A stretch of 30,218 nucleotides of DNA, taken from NCBI GenBank assembly GCA_039933315.1, contig JBDTOI010000032.1:1-30218 (forward strand), in the 5' to 3' direction. The notes beneath the pieces were generated by a model. It saw only the letters and a program-made list of their open reading frames with translations. It did no database searches and had not been told where the DNA came from. Position numbers and translations under genes: made by a program. Within the stretch, counting starts at the first letter, position 1. The number at the start of each line of letters is the position of its first letter. Shown piece after piece: positions 23,739-30,218 of this stretch. The DNA is from DASXRU01 sp039933315. GTDB lineage: Bacteria > Acidobacteriota > Blastocatellia > Pyrinomonadales > Pyrinomonadaceae.

Positions 23739-24890
23739 ATGAGCAGCCAATCAACGTACCAGGCGGCCCGGGTGGTCGCCCCTGAAGTCGCAACTCACTT
23801 TGCCCGTCATCTGGCGGCGGCGAGCGACCGCGGGGAGCAGGGACTCGCCCCGGGTCCTGACGCCCGAACTATCGAGGCGATTATCGACGCCACTTTTTGG
23901 GCCAGCCTGCGGCGCGAGGAAGGCCACTCGCCAAAGATCTCCCTCGCCTTCCTCCCGCCGGAACAAGCTGGCCAGCCACTGATGTTAGAGCGGCGCCTGC
24001 CGCTGACGCCCGGCATCCTTACCAAGCTCGCACCTGCCGTGGAGAGGCCCGGAATTCATCTCGGGGTCTGGCATGATGGAGACGAATTACAGGTCTGGGG
24101 CGCTACCCGATTGATCCCGAGTTTCTGTTTTGTGCTGGAAGATATCGAACCGGGATTGCTGGTGATCAAACACCGGCGCCTGGACGGCTTTGGCAAGTTC
24201 GTCAATGTGGCGGTACTCAAGGGTGACGAGGTGAAGGTGGTGGATGAAAACGGCACCAGCTTGCCCGACTGCCCTGCCCTGGTCGCCTCTTTATTGAACT
24301 TCACCGCCCCGTCAGCCTGGAACCACGGACAGGATCCGGTGAACGAGCTGGTGCAACTGGCTGCCTCGATGCGGGCCCACGGGCATGGCGGCTCATTGCT
24401 GGTGGTGCCCACTGGCAGTGAAAGCTGGCGCAACTCGATCGTGCACCCGGTGCTCTACTCGATTACACCGCCATTCTCAGCTCTGGCGGATCTGGTGCGA
24501 ATGGATCCGAGTCAGACGAGCAGGAATGTCTGGGAGGAAACTGTGCCGCGGGTGGTTGACACTATCGCCGGCCTCACGGCAGTTGATGGCGCGACCGTGA
24601 TCACCGACCAGTATGAGCTGCTGGCGTTTGGCGTGAAGATACGCCGTCCCGAGGGCGCTGCCCCGGTCGAGAGCATAATCATCACGGAGCCGATAATGGG
24701 GAACGAACCTCGTACAGTCCATCCGGTGCAGAACGGCGGTACTCGCCATCTCTCGGCCGCGCAGTTTGTGCATGACCAGCGGGACGCACTCGCGCTGGTG
24801 GCCTCGCAGGATGGGCGTTTCACTATCTTCGCCTGGTCACCCTGCGAAGAGATGGTGCACGCACACCGTGTCGATGTCCTGCTGATGTAA
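23739..24890 (+). CDS. Putative sensor/synthase with C-terminal diadenylate-cyclase-like (DACNV-type) domain
   Basis: The 383-residue soluble protein has no signal peptide or membrane segment. Its last ~110 residues carry DisA_N/DAC-like hallmarks: DGATVITDQYELLAFGVKI (283-301) with the DGA motif, and GGTRHLSAA (333-341) at the place of the GTRHRxA motif, followed by VHDQRDALALVASQDGRFTI, which fits the DAC strand-helix pattern. In true diadenylate cyclases these motifs bind ATP and metal and make c-di-AMP; here the second Arg of RHR is Leu. I recall a related family predicted to act as nucleotide sensors (DACNV, named in comparative-genomic work on nucleotide-based immune signalling). The N-terminal ~270 residues are unrecognised. 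No SD is clear. Whether it makes, binds or senses a nucleotide is open. Confidence 0.65.
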   Translation: MSSQSTYQAARVVAPEVATHFARHLAAASDRGEQGLAPGPDARTIEAIIDATFWASLRREEGHSPKISLAFLPPEQAGQPLMLERRLPLTPGILTKLAPAVERPGIHLGVWHDGDELQVWGATRLIPSFCFVLEDIEPGLLVIKHRRLDGFGKFVNVAVLKGDEVKVVDENGTSLPDCPALVASLLNFTAPSAWNHGQDPVNELVQLAASMRAHGHGGSLLVVPTGSESWRNSIVHPVLYSITPPFSALADLVRMDPSQTSRNVWEETVPRVVDTIAGLTAVDGATVITDQYELLAFGVKIRRPEGAAPVESIIITEPIMGNEPRTVHPVQNGGTRHLSAAQFVHDQRDALALVASQDGRFTIFAWSPCEEMVHAHRVDVLLM

Positions 24891-24894
24891 AGCC

Positions 24895-24923
24895 AGAGGT
24901 CGGAGGTCAGAGGTCGGAGATCA
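24895..24923. repeat. Short tandem AGGTCGG/AGGTCAG repeat
   Basis: AGAGGTCGGAGGTCAGAGGT and GGAGATCA follow directly after the DAC-like gene's stop, with a near-7-bp period. Nothing else is seen in this stretch. Confidence 0.6.
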
Positions 24924-24935
24924 GGGCGTTGCGCA

Positions 24936-25048
24936 AAAACTCTTACTTCGTGTTTGTTCGTGTAGTTTGGGTGATTTCGTGGATCGTGTGACGCCGAATC
25001 CTAAGCACACGATCCACGAAACCTCACGAAGCAACACGAAGCAACGAC
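24936..25048. repeat. Inverted-repeat intergenic element (TTCGTGGATCGTGTG family), copy 2
   Basis: The core arms TTCGTGGATCGTGTG and CACACGATCCACGAA are a perfect 15-bp inverted repeat around a 15-nt loop. The outer parts (CTTCGTGTT... and ...CAACACGAAG) continue the symmetry. It aligns along its length with the element at 2611-2728. Confidence 0.85.
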
Positions 25049-25084
25049 GATCTCTAATTCCGGCGTAACGCTTTGATATTCACC

Positions 25085-25108
25085 GCGCAAACTAACAGTT
25101 TGGGTTAC
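25085..25108. repeat. Single GCAAACTAACAGTTTG repeat copy
   Basis: GCGCAAACTAACAGTTTGGG followed by TTAC sits immediately before the SD (AGGAG) of the next gene. Same family as 611-670 and 15355-15441. Confidence 0.75.
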
Positions 25109-25120
25109 AGGAGAAGCAAT

Positions 25121-25963
25121 ATGAAGCGACTTCTTTCATCGGCGATGCTGGGACTGATTCTGAGCCTGGCCGTGCACGCGCAGCCGGCGCCGGATACCGC
25201 CACACTCACGACGTTGTTACAGGAATTCCTGGCCGGCGCCTCGCGCAATGACGCCGCAGTTCATGATCGTTTCTGGGCTGATGATGTGATCTACACGGGC
25301 TCAGGCGGGCGGCGGAGAGGTAAAGCCGAAATCATGCGTGATGTGCGATCGGCCCCGGCGCCCAAGCCCGGAGATCCGACCACCACCTACACCGCCGAAG
25401 ACATACGCATTCAGCAATACGGACAGAGTGCGATTGTAGCTTTCCGTCTGGTGGGGACTACGCAACGCGCCGGCGGTAAAACTGAGATTACAAATCACTT
25501 GAATAGCGGCACCTTCATCAAGCGCAACAGCAAGTGGCAAGTGGTGAACTGGCAAGCTACCAGGGTACCTGTGGGCGAAGCAGAGGCGAAAAAAGAGGTC
25601 GCGGCAGCTGACGCCGCGCTTCATCAAGCCATCCTGGCTGGCGACGTCAAACAACTCGCGTCGCTGATCGACGAAAGTTTTATCTGGACGCAGACCAACG
25701 GCGAGACGGTGAACCGGCAACGCCTGCTTGACGACATTGGATCAGGACGGTTGAAGTATTCCCAGCTCGAGAATAACAACGTTACGGTGTCCATCTATGG
25801 TGACACAGGCGTGGTGCGCGCAAGCTCGCAGCGCCGGCGCAGCTCGATTCCCACCACTCCCGGTACTGGCGATGTAGCTTCATTCAAAGCATTCTACACG
25901 TTGATGTTTGTGCGACAGGGTGGGGCCTGGAAAGCGGTGGCCATGCATTCGAGCCGGCCCTAG
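25121..25963 (+). CDS. Exported protein with two NTF2-like (DUF4440/SnoaL-type) domains
   Basis: The 280-residue protein has a signal peptide (MKRLLSSAMLGLILSLAVHA, then QPAP). Two tandem cone-shaped NTF2-like domains follow. Domain 1 (about 25-150) has LLQEFLAGASRNDAAVHDRF, then DDVIYTGSGGRRRGKAEI, ending KWQVVNWQATR. Domain 2 (about 160-280) has ADAALHQAILAGDVKQLASL, then DESFIWTQTNGETVNRQRLL, ending GGAWKAVAMHSS. Each ends with the Trp-containing strand usual for DUF4440. Members include isomerases, dehydratases and pure binding proteins; no catalytic residues can be named. The start at 25121 is well set by AGGAG 8 nt upstream and by the signal peptide; an open frame begins upstream at 25073 in repeat DNA. 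Stand-alone gene. Confidence 0.85.
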   Translation: MKRLLSSAMLGLILSLAVHAQPAPDTATLTTLLQEFLAGASRNDAAVHDRFWADDVIYTGSGGRRRGKAEIMRDVRSAPAPKPGDPTTTYTAEDIRIQQYGQSAIVAFRLVGTTQRAGGKTEITNHLNSGTFIKRNSKWQVVNWQATRVPVGEAEAKKEVAAADAALHQAILAGDVKQLASLIDESFIWTQTNGETVNRQRLLDDIGSGRLKYSQLENNNVTVSIYGDTGVVRASSQRRRSSIPTTPGTGDVASFKAFYTLMFVRQGGAWKAVAMHSSRP

Positions 25964-26010
25964 AGTTACATGGTCTGTTCCCTCGTTGTGTGGGTTTCAA
26001 GTTGAGGTTT

Positions 26011-26111
26011 CACGCAAAGGCGCCAAGAAAGGAAAGACATAAGGCGCAAAGAAGAAAGCATTCAACACCTTTGCGCCTTCTGCTTTTCTTTTCTTGGCGC
26101 CTTTGCGCGAA
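26011..26111. repeat. ~100-bp hairpin of CGCAAAGGCGCCAAG repeat
   Basis: The left arm (26011-26051, CACGCAAAGGCGCCAAGAAA onward) and right arm (26068-26111, ending TCTTGGCGCCTTTGCGCGA) are imperfect inverted copies around a 16-nt centre. No T-run follows, so it is not a classic terminator. The left arm matches 10874-10908. Confidence 0.85.
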
Positions 26112-26165
26112 ACAACAAGTCCCGGTGACAGGCCCGGTTATTGAGATAGAAGTTCCACGGGACAT

Positions 26166-26196
26166 TTGAGTCGTCCGCTCGGAGCGGTTCTATAGT
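26166..26196 (+). promoter_or_regulatory. Predicted promoter of the acyltransferase gene
   Basis: TATAGT (26191-26196) is a good -10, with TTGAGT (26166-26171) as a -35 at a long 19-bp spacing. Only 5 nt separate the -10 from the ATG at 26202, so the transcript probably starts at the ATG itself (leaderless). Confidence 0.4.
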
Positions 26197-26201
26197 TTTG
26201 G

Positions 26202-26822
26202 ATGAGGAAGAAGCATTTGTTTTCATACTGGATTGGAAGATTATGGCTGGGAATGTTTGGCTGGCAGGTCCAGGGAGAACCTCCGAGTCACAGCAAATTT
26301 GTCTGCGTCGCCGCGCCTCATACATCCAACTGGGACTTACCGTTCATGCTGGCCGCCGCCTATGTACTGCGCCTGCAGGCCTCATGGGTAGGCAAGCACA
26401 CGATATTCCGTTTTCCCTGGGGATGGTTTTTCCGTCGCCTGGGTGGGATTCCAGTAGACCGCCGTGCGCCACAGTCGTTGGTCAACCAGCTGGCCGCGGA
26501 ATTCAAACGTCGCGACTATCTTATTCTGGCCGTGGCGCCGGAAGGGACCAGGCGCAAAGTGGATCTTTGGAAGTCCGGCTTCTATCATCTTGCCTGTCAG
26601 AGTGGAGTGCCTATCGGACTCGGATATCTGGATTACGAAAAGAAATCATGCGGCCTGGGTATGTTTGTGATACCTAGCGGGGACATCGGGGAAGACATGG
26701 ATAAGATCCGCGCTTTCTACCGGGATGTCAGAGGCAAGCATCCTGAGCTCGAAAGTGAGCCGCGGCTGCAGGAAGAAACCAAAATGGCAGGAACTTCTGA
26801 TGCATACGGCTCCGACGCGTAG
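26202..26822 (+). CDS. PlsC-like 1-acyl-glycerophosphate acyltransferase family protein
   Basis: The family acylates lysophosphatidate or related lipids at the inner membrane. The 206-residue protein has the HX4D catalytic motif in APHTSNWD, the acyl-acceptor block GGIPVDRR and the substrate motif VAPEGTRR. A hydrophobic stretch (about 8-20) may anchor it. It is a short single-domain member, close to the minimal acyltransferases rather than the ~240-residue PlsC of E. coli, so the exact substrate is unclear. The start at 26202 is supported by a -10 box directly upstream and by a typical N-terminus. The last six residues (AYGSDA) and the TAG stop are read from a palindromic repeat, so the original C-terminus may have been altered by repeat insertion. 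Confidence 0.85.
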   Translation: MRKKHLFSYWIGRLWLGMFGWQVQGEPPSHSKFVCVAAPHTSNWDLPFMLAAAYVLRLQASWVGKHTIFRFPWGWFFRRLGGIPVDRRAPQSLVNQLAAEFKRRDYLILAVAPEGTRRKVDLWKSGFYHLACQSGVPIGLGYLDYEKKSCGLGMFVIPSGDIGEDMDKIRAFYRDVRGKHPELESEPRLQEETKMAGTSDAYGSDA

Positions 26823-27010
26823 CGTCGGTGTGACTTTAGCCCGGCCTTTCTAAGGCCGGGAAACGAAAGTCGATTGAATCCACTCGTCGCGTAGCGACGA
26901 TTGAATTGAGCGCCACTTTCAGGCGTCGCTACGCGACGCGAACAACTCTGCTGTTCTGTCCCCGGCCTTGAAAGGGCGGGGCTAAATTCAGGTTGACGCT
27001 ACGCGTCAAT
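26811..27010. repeat. Nested palindrome cluster (CGTCGCGTAGCGACG family)
   Basis: Palindromes with a CGC-TA(C/G)-GCG-type core lie at 26811-26830, 26885-26899 (CGTCGCGTAGCGACG), 26923-26939 (GCGTCGCTACGCGACGC) and 26993-27009 (TTGACGCTACGCGTCAA). Between them are a hairpin CCCGGCCTT/AAGGCCGGG (26840-26860) and a partner CCCGGCCTTG...GGGCGGGG (about 26961-26981). The order is mirror-like around about 26910, so the whole is a compound inverted repeat. It supplies the stop of the acyltransferase gene. Confidence 0.8.
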
Positions 27011-27070
27011 CACAACTGTTTAGAACTTCCTTAAGAGGACCATTGAAACTTCCATAAGGACAATCAACTA

Positions 27071-29008
27071 ATGAATCTGAAAAATGTTCGCACCCTGATG
27101 CCATTTGCAGCTGCCCTCGTCGCACTGTTGCTATTGACCGCACCCGCGATGACCCAGACGCCCAGACTGCCAAGTGAAACGCCCGCAAAATTTGAGCCCA
27201 CTAACGATGGGTTCGACTACGTTAAGCGCGACGTGATGATACCGATGCGGGATGGCGTTAAGCTGCATACCGTGGTCATCGTGCCGAAAGGCGCCAAGAG
27301 TGCGCCCATCCTCCTAACGCGCACGCCCTACAATGCCACCGCCCTGACCAGCCACTCCGAAAGTTCCCACCTCGGCCCAATTCTTACCGGGTACGACAAC
27401 GCCACCGATGTCATTGTCGAAGGCGGCTACATTCGCGCAGTGCAGGACATACGGGGAAAGTATGGCTCAGAGGGCGACTATGTGATGAACCGGCCACTGC
27501 ACGGACCGCAGAATCCCACACCGGTCGATCATGCTACGGACACTTATGACACCATCGACTGGCTGGTGAAAAACATCCCGGAGACGAACGGCAAGGTCGG
27601 AATTCTGGGAATTTCTTACGACGGCTTCCTGCCTTTGATGGCCCTGGTAAATCCTCATCCGGCATTGAAGGTGTCCGTCCCTATGAATCCCATGGTGGAT
27701 GGTTGGATGGGCGACGACTGGTTCCATAACGGCGCCTTCCGGCAACAGGGAATGTCCTATATCTACGACCAGCAGGCCACGCGGGGCAACGACATCAAAT
27801 GGTGGACCAGCCACTTCGATGACTACGACATGTTTATGCAGGCCGGATCGGCAGGTGAACTGGGACGCCGGCGCGGCCTGGAACAGGTCGGGTTCTGGCG
27901 CAAGATACTCGAGCATCCTACTTACGACGCCTACTGGCGCGATCAGGCGGTAGATAAGATCCTGGCGGCGCAACCTTTGCAGGTCCCGGTGATGCTGGTC
28001 CATAGCCTCTGGGACCAGGAGGACATCTACGGCGACATCGCGGTTTACAAAACAATCGAACCCAAAGATACGAATAACGACAAGGTGTTCCTGGTAATGG
28101 GCCCATGGCACCACGGCCAGGAGATTAGAGAAGGGAGCGCGCTCGGCGCCGTGAAATTCAACAGCGATACTTCGCTCACCTTCCGCCAGGAGATACTGCG
28201 CCCGTTCCTCGATCAATACCTGAAGGACGGCGCGCCTAATGCCGGTATCGCGCCCGTGGTTGCATTCGAGACCGGAACCAACACCTGGCGGCGATTATCT
28301 GCGTGGCCGGCTGGATGCCCCAGCGGCTGTTCGGTGCGACCTACGCCGCTCTATCTCAACGCCGGCTCGAAAGTGAGTTTCAACGCGCCCACATCAACCG
28401 AGCCAGCTTTCCAGGAATACGTTTCAGACCCGGCCAAACCCGTGCCCTATCGCGCCCGTCCGATTGATGGCACTAGTTGGTCTCGTTGGCTGGTTGACGA
28501 TCAACGTGAAGCGTCAGGCAGACCGGACGTGGCGGTGTTTATCTCTGAGACTCTGAGCGCCCCGGTCAAGATCAGCGGTGAACCAATCGCCAACCTGATT
28601 GCCTCGACCAGCGGTACGGATTCTGATTGGGTGGTGAAGTTAATCGACCTGTTTCCCGACGAGGTGGCGGGCCAGCCAAACATGGGTGGGTATCAATTGA
28701 TGATTTCGGCGGACATCTTTCGCGGTCGCTATCGCGAGAGCCTGGAACATCCGAAAGCAATCGCTGCCAATACCCCCCTGCTTTATCGCTTTGCGATTCC
28801 TACTGCGAACCACGTCTTCCTGCCGGGGCATCGCATCATGGTGCAGGTGCAATCAAGTTGGTTCCCGCTTTACGATCGCAACCCGCAGACCTTCGTTCCC
28901 AGCATCTTCTGGGCCAAGCCGGGCGATTATCGCAAAGCCACCCAGCGCATCTATCACGCGCCGGGACAGGCAAGTTTCATCGAACTGCCGCTGGTGACGA
29001 AACCTTGA
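27071..29008 (+). CDS. Exported CocE/NonD-family hydrolase (alpha-amino-acid ester hydrolase / glutaryl acylase type)
   Basis: The 645-residue serine hydrolase has a signal peptide (1-29, ...APAMTQT). An X-Pro dipeptidyl-peptidase (S15-like) alpha/beta-hydrolase domain starts near 50 (VMIPMRDGVKLHTVVIVP). Catalytic residues are visible: Ser182 in GISYDG, Asp315 in HSLWDQEDIYG and His348 in MGPWHHGQ. The DIRGKYGSEGDY block and the acidic stretch near MGDDWFHNGAFRQ fit the alpha-amino-acid ester hydrolase branch, where acidic residues bind the substrate amino group. A C-terminal jelly-roll domain (about 420-640) follows. Known relatives hydrolyse esters or amides such as cocaine, beta-lactam side chains and short peptides. 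AAGGA lies upstream of the ATG, with a slightly long spacing. Stand-alone gene; natural substrate unknown. Confidence 0.92.
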   Translation: MNLKNVRTLMPFAAALVALLLLTAPAMTQTPRLPSETPAKFEPTNDGFDYVKRDVMIPMRDGVKLHTVVIVPKGAKSAPILLTRTPYNATALTSHSESSHLGPILTGYDNATDVIVEGGYIRAVQDIRGKYGSEGDYVMNRPLHGPQNPTPVDHATDTYDTIDWLVKNIPETNGKVGILGISYDGFLPLMALVNPHPALKVSVPMNPMVDGWMGDDWFHNGAFRQQGMSYIYDQQATRGNDIKWWTSHFDDYDMFMQAGSAGELGRRRGLEQVGFWRKILEHPTYDAYWRDQAVDKILAAQPLQVPVMLVHSLWDQEDIYGDIAVYKTIEPKDTNNDKVFLVMGPWHHGQEIREGSALGAVKFNSDTSLTFRQEILRPFLDQYLKDGAPNAGIAPVVAFETGTNTWRRLSAWPAGCPSGCSVRPTPLYLNAGSKVSFNAPTSTEPAFQEYVSDPAKPVPYRARPIDGTSWSRWLVDDQREASGRPDVAVFISETLSAPVKISGEPIANLIASTSGTDSDWVVKLIDLFPDEVAGQPNMGGYQLMISADIFRGRYRESLEHPKAIAANTPLLYRFAIPTANHVFLPGHRIMVQVQSSWFPLYDRNPQTFVPSIFWAKPGDYRKATQRIYHAPGQASFIELPLVTKP

Positions 29009-29016
29009 GAGGCGTT

Positions 29017-29046
29017 CGGATTTCGAATTGGGGATTTGGGATTTGA
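29017..29046. repeat. Short GGGATTTG-type tandem repeat
   Basis: CGGATTTCGAATTGGGGATT and TGGGATTTGA follow closely after the CocE-type gene. It is a minor A/T- and G-rich repeat of the kind seen between genes elsewhere in this window. Confidence 0.5.
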
Positions 29047-29074
29047 TACCGGCTGAGATTTTTGCGCGCCTTCT

Positions 29075-29374
29075 CTAATCGCCAAACAAAGCTTCCATAT
29101 CACGTCGCCCGTGTGCCACGCGAAGAACCAATACGTCCTCGTGGTCAACGGAGTACACGATGACATACTCGCCAACGGGAAAGCTCCGCGAGCCAAAGCC
29201 AAAGTCTTCGTCGCGCGTCCGTCCTACGTAGGGGTGGTTGGAAAGAAGAGAGAACCGCGCGGTGATGGAGTCAATTAACCGGTCGGCAACTTCGACGCTG
29301 TCACTTTCCCTTGCGACGTGATACCAGATCTCATCCAGGTCGGCCTCAGCCCGGGGTGCGATGCGGTGGGCCAT
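29075..29374 (-). CDS. parE: RelE/ParE-family type II toxin
   Basis: The 99-residue protein has the RelE/ParE fold: MAHRIAPRAEADLDEIWYHV, then VADRLIDSITARFSLLSNHP, YVGRTRDEDFG, RSFPVGEYVIVYSVDHEDVL and the terminal RVAHGRRDMEALF, which matches the ParE C-terminal HGRRD/IxxxL pattern. ParE toxins poison DNA gyrase, while RelE toxins cut mRNA; the sequence favours the ParE side, but gyrase targeting is inferred. The start codon shares one base with the antitoxin stop (TGATG), so translation is coupled and antitoxin is made first. It appears complete. Chromosomal location beside a small Cys-rich gene suggests an accessory segment. Confidence 0.9.
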   Translation of the reverse strand: MAHRIAPRAEADLDEIWYHVARESDSVEVADRLIDSITARFSLLSNHPYVGRTRDEDFGFGSRSFPVGEYVIVYSVDHEDVLVLRVAHGRRDMEALFGD

Positions 29375-29655
29375 CAGCGGGCTACTGGCTTCTCAGCAAC
29401 AAGGCGGGCGCGACCGCGCTCTTTAACTTCCTCGGCAAGCTCCCGCATTGATTCTTGCGTTATGATGCGGCCTTCATCACGCCCGAGAGAGGCTTTGGCA
29501 TCATTTAGAGTCGCCAGGAATTCTACGCGCCGACGCTCACGTTCTTCCCACAGCAACAAAGCTTCCTGCACCGCATCTTCCTCACGGTCGAACCGGCCAT
29601 TCTCCATTGCCTGCTTGATAAAGGCTTTTTGATCGTGGGTAAGCTGTACTTCCAT
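29374..29655 (-). CDS. parD: ParD-like antitoxin
   Basis: The antitoxin has 93 residues from ATG 29655. The N-terminal MEVQLTHDQKAFIKQAMENG and GRFDREEDAVQEALLLWEER form a ribbon-helix-helix DNA-binding domain typical of ParD/CopG antitoxins. The charged C-terminal tail (about 50-93) would wrap the toxin. I chose 29655 rather than the in-frame TTG at 29691, because that TTG is the first base of a predicted -35 box, and the -10 ends 7 nt before 29655. The antitoxin probably represses its own promoter, as is usual for the family. It overlaps the toxin by one base (TGATG). Confidence 0.88.
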   Translation of the reverse strand: MEVQLTHDQKAFIKQAMENGRFDREEDAVQEALLLWEERERRRVEFLATLNDAKASLGRDEGRIITQESMRELAEEVKERGRARLVAEKPVAR

Positions 29656-29662
29656 CGGCTTC

Positions 29663-29691
29663 AGGGTAGGTAGAACGAGAACAGGTGTCAA
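29663..29691 (-). promoter_or_regulatory. Predicted sigma70-type promoter of parDE, leaderless
   Basis: On the - strand, a consensus TTGACA (29691-29686), a 17-bp spacer and TACCCT (29668-29663) form a promoter. Only 7 nt separate the -10 from the parD ATG at 29655, so transcription likely begins at or next to the start codon. Confidence 0.55.
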
Positions 29692-29719
29692 GGCTGTGAG
29701 AATTGAGCCGCATGATTAC

Positions 29720-29983
29720 CTAAACCGTCCAGTAGTCATTCAGCCAATCAAGATAACGTTGCTCTCGAATGCGATCTTTCACTGATGCAATACCAAATAC
29801 CTTCTCAAAATGACAGAGCAGGCAGCGCGACCTGCGACAACCAAACGCCTTCTGCTTACGAAAGCGTCCAGCCTGAAACTCGCAGACGCAATCTACCGGA
29901 GCAACAGGCCAATTGTGCAGCCCCCAAAGATGCAGACGATGAACTCGCTTCGTGCGCTCCAATTCCAGATGAGATCTCTCCAT
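29720..29983 (-). CDS. Small Cys-rich protein, unknown function
   Basis: The 87-residue basic protein has a cysteine pattern that suggests metal binding: CVC (32-34), Cys49 and CLLCH (54-58). The fragment AGRFRKQKAFGCRRSRCLLC resembles a recurrent bacterial hypothetical family that I recall (basic, with a CxxCHxxK block) but cannot name. The tail (IREQRYLDWLNDYW) is a charged helix. No signal peptide is seen. The start at 29983 is supported by AAGAAGGG a few nt upstream. It lies 65 bp upstream of the ParDE start on the same strand. It may be a stand-alone gene carried with the toxin-antitoxin pair. Function unknown. Confidence 0.6.
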   Translation of the reverse strand: MERSHLELERTKRVHRLHLWGLHNWPVAPVDCVCEFQAGRFRKQKAFGCRRSRCLLCHFEKVFGIASVKDRIREQRYLDWLNDYWTV

Positions 29984-30218
29984 AACACCCTTCTTTCCGG
30001 GGGCACACTTTCAGGCGCGCTCCCCTGATAGTGAAGGGATTCATCCGGTGAACCATGTTTTCGTTCAGCATATTTCTCTCATAAACCTTACGCCGGCAGC
30101 CCCAATGTAAAAGTTGACCGGGCGCGGCAATCGTCAATAACCTGAAGCTAAAGACAAGTTGAAGGACGCACTTCTTTATGGCTGACTCGCTTTTGGCACC
30201 CAAGTCAGATCAACTCCA
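29984..30218. other. Right-end spacer, no gene recognised
   Basis: This 235-bp stretch upstream of the Cys-rich gene holds only short open frames without SD or recognisable sequence. A - strand frame that runs into the Cys-rich gene in another phase looks like chance. No repeat of the families found elsewhere was seen. Confidence 0.5.

Noticed and set aside
26840..26860. CCCGGCCTT/AAGGCCGGG hairpin as a terminator of the acyltransferase gene
   Set aside because: The strong stem is followed by AAACG rather than a T-run; it belongs to the palindrome cluster.
27467..28216. 249-residue open frame on - within the CocE-type gene
   Set aside because: It is antisense to the catalytic domain that carries the Ser/Asp/His triad; no own evidence.
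29856..30203. 115-residue - strand frame at the right end
   Set aside because: It overlaps the better supported Cys-rich gene in another phase and shows no motif or clear SD.
1..30218. tRNA, rRNA and riboswitch search by eye
   Set aside because: No cloverleaf with a T-loop (GGTTCGAAT-like) and CCA-proximal stem, no rRNA core sequence and no recognisable riboswitch core was found; a covariance-model scan would be decisive.

Overview
The window looks like a chromosomal segment of an uncultured Acidobacteriota, most likely class Blastocatellia. This is inferred from the gene mix: a TonB receptor with a carboxypeptidase-regulatory-like domain, a very large Asp-box (VPS10/sortilin-like) exoprotein, S9 and CocE-type hydrolases, a divergent UvrA, and spacers packed with short palindromic repeats. 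No rRNA, tRNA, CRISPR array, phage module or intact transposase was seen. Both window edges fall in or next to spacers.

Region 1 (1-5.4 kb) is a purine/pentose salvage neighbourhood. It holds a hypoxanthine phosphoribosyltransferase (-), then on + a 5'-nucleotidase split into two overlapping genes (C-terminal domain first, then a Tat-exported metallophosphatase), an RpiB-family isomerase with a ~115-residue N-terminal extension, a small secreted protein, and a DeoC aldolase with a ~70-residue N-terminal extension. Both extensions begin with short amphipathic helices like bacterial-microcompartment (BMC) encapsulation peptides, and the RpiB extension carries a segment like the N-terminus of EutT. 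No shell gene lies in the window, so these are best read as candidate orphan or satellite metabolosome cargo. This is the most interesting system here.

Region 2 (5.4-11.2 kb) has glgC with its own promoter, a small coiled-coil protein, an M50B-like membrane metalloprotease bracketed by 9-bp repeat arrays, and a TonB-dependent receptor (-). Region 3 (11.2-20.4 kb) has uvrA with a low-complexity repeat inside its reading frame, an HPr-kinase-like P-loop protein (-), a spacer with a MITE-like element, an S9 peptidase (-), an orphan + strand terminator that may end a small RNA, and the large Asp-box protein (-). Region 4 (20.6-30.2 kb) has a gamma-glutamyltransferase-like protein, a zinc-ribbon membrane protein, a VOC protein, a protein whose C-terminus carries diadenylate-cyclase-like motifs, a two-domain NTF2-like secreted protein, a PlsC-like acyltransferase, a CocE/NonD hydrolase, a ParDE toxin-antitoxin pair (-) and a small Cys-rich protein (-).

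A second theme is the repeat load: at least ten unrelated short repeat families fill the spacers. In several places they touch genes. One lies in frame inside uvrA, two supply the stop codon of a gene, one ends on the base before a stop codon, and one makes up nearly the whole nucleotidase-rpiB spacer. Several genes have a predicted -10 box only 5-11 nt before the ATG, which suggests leaderless or nearly leaderless transcripts.
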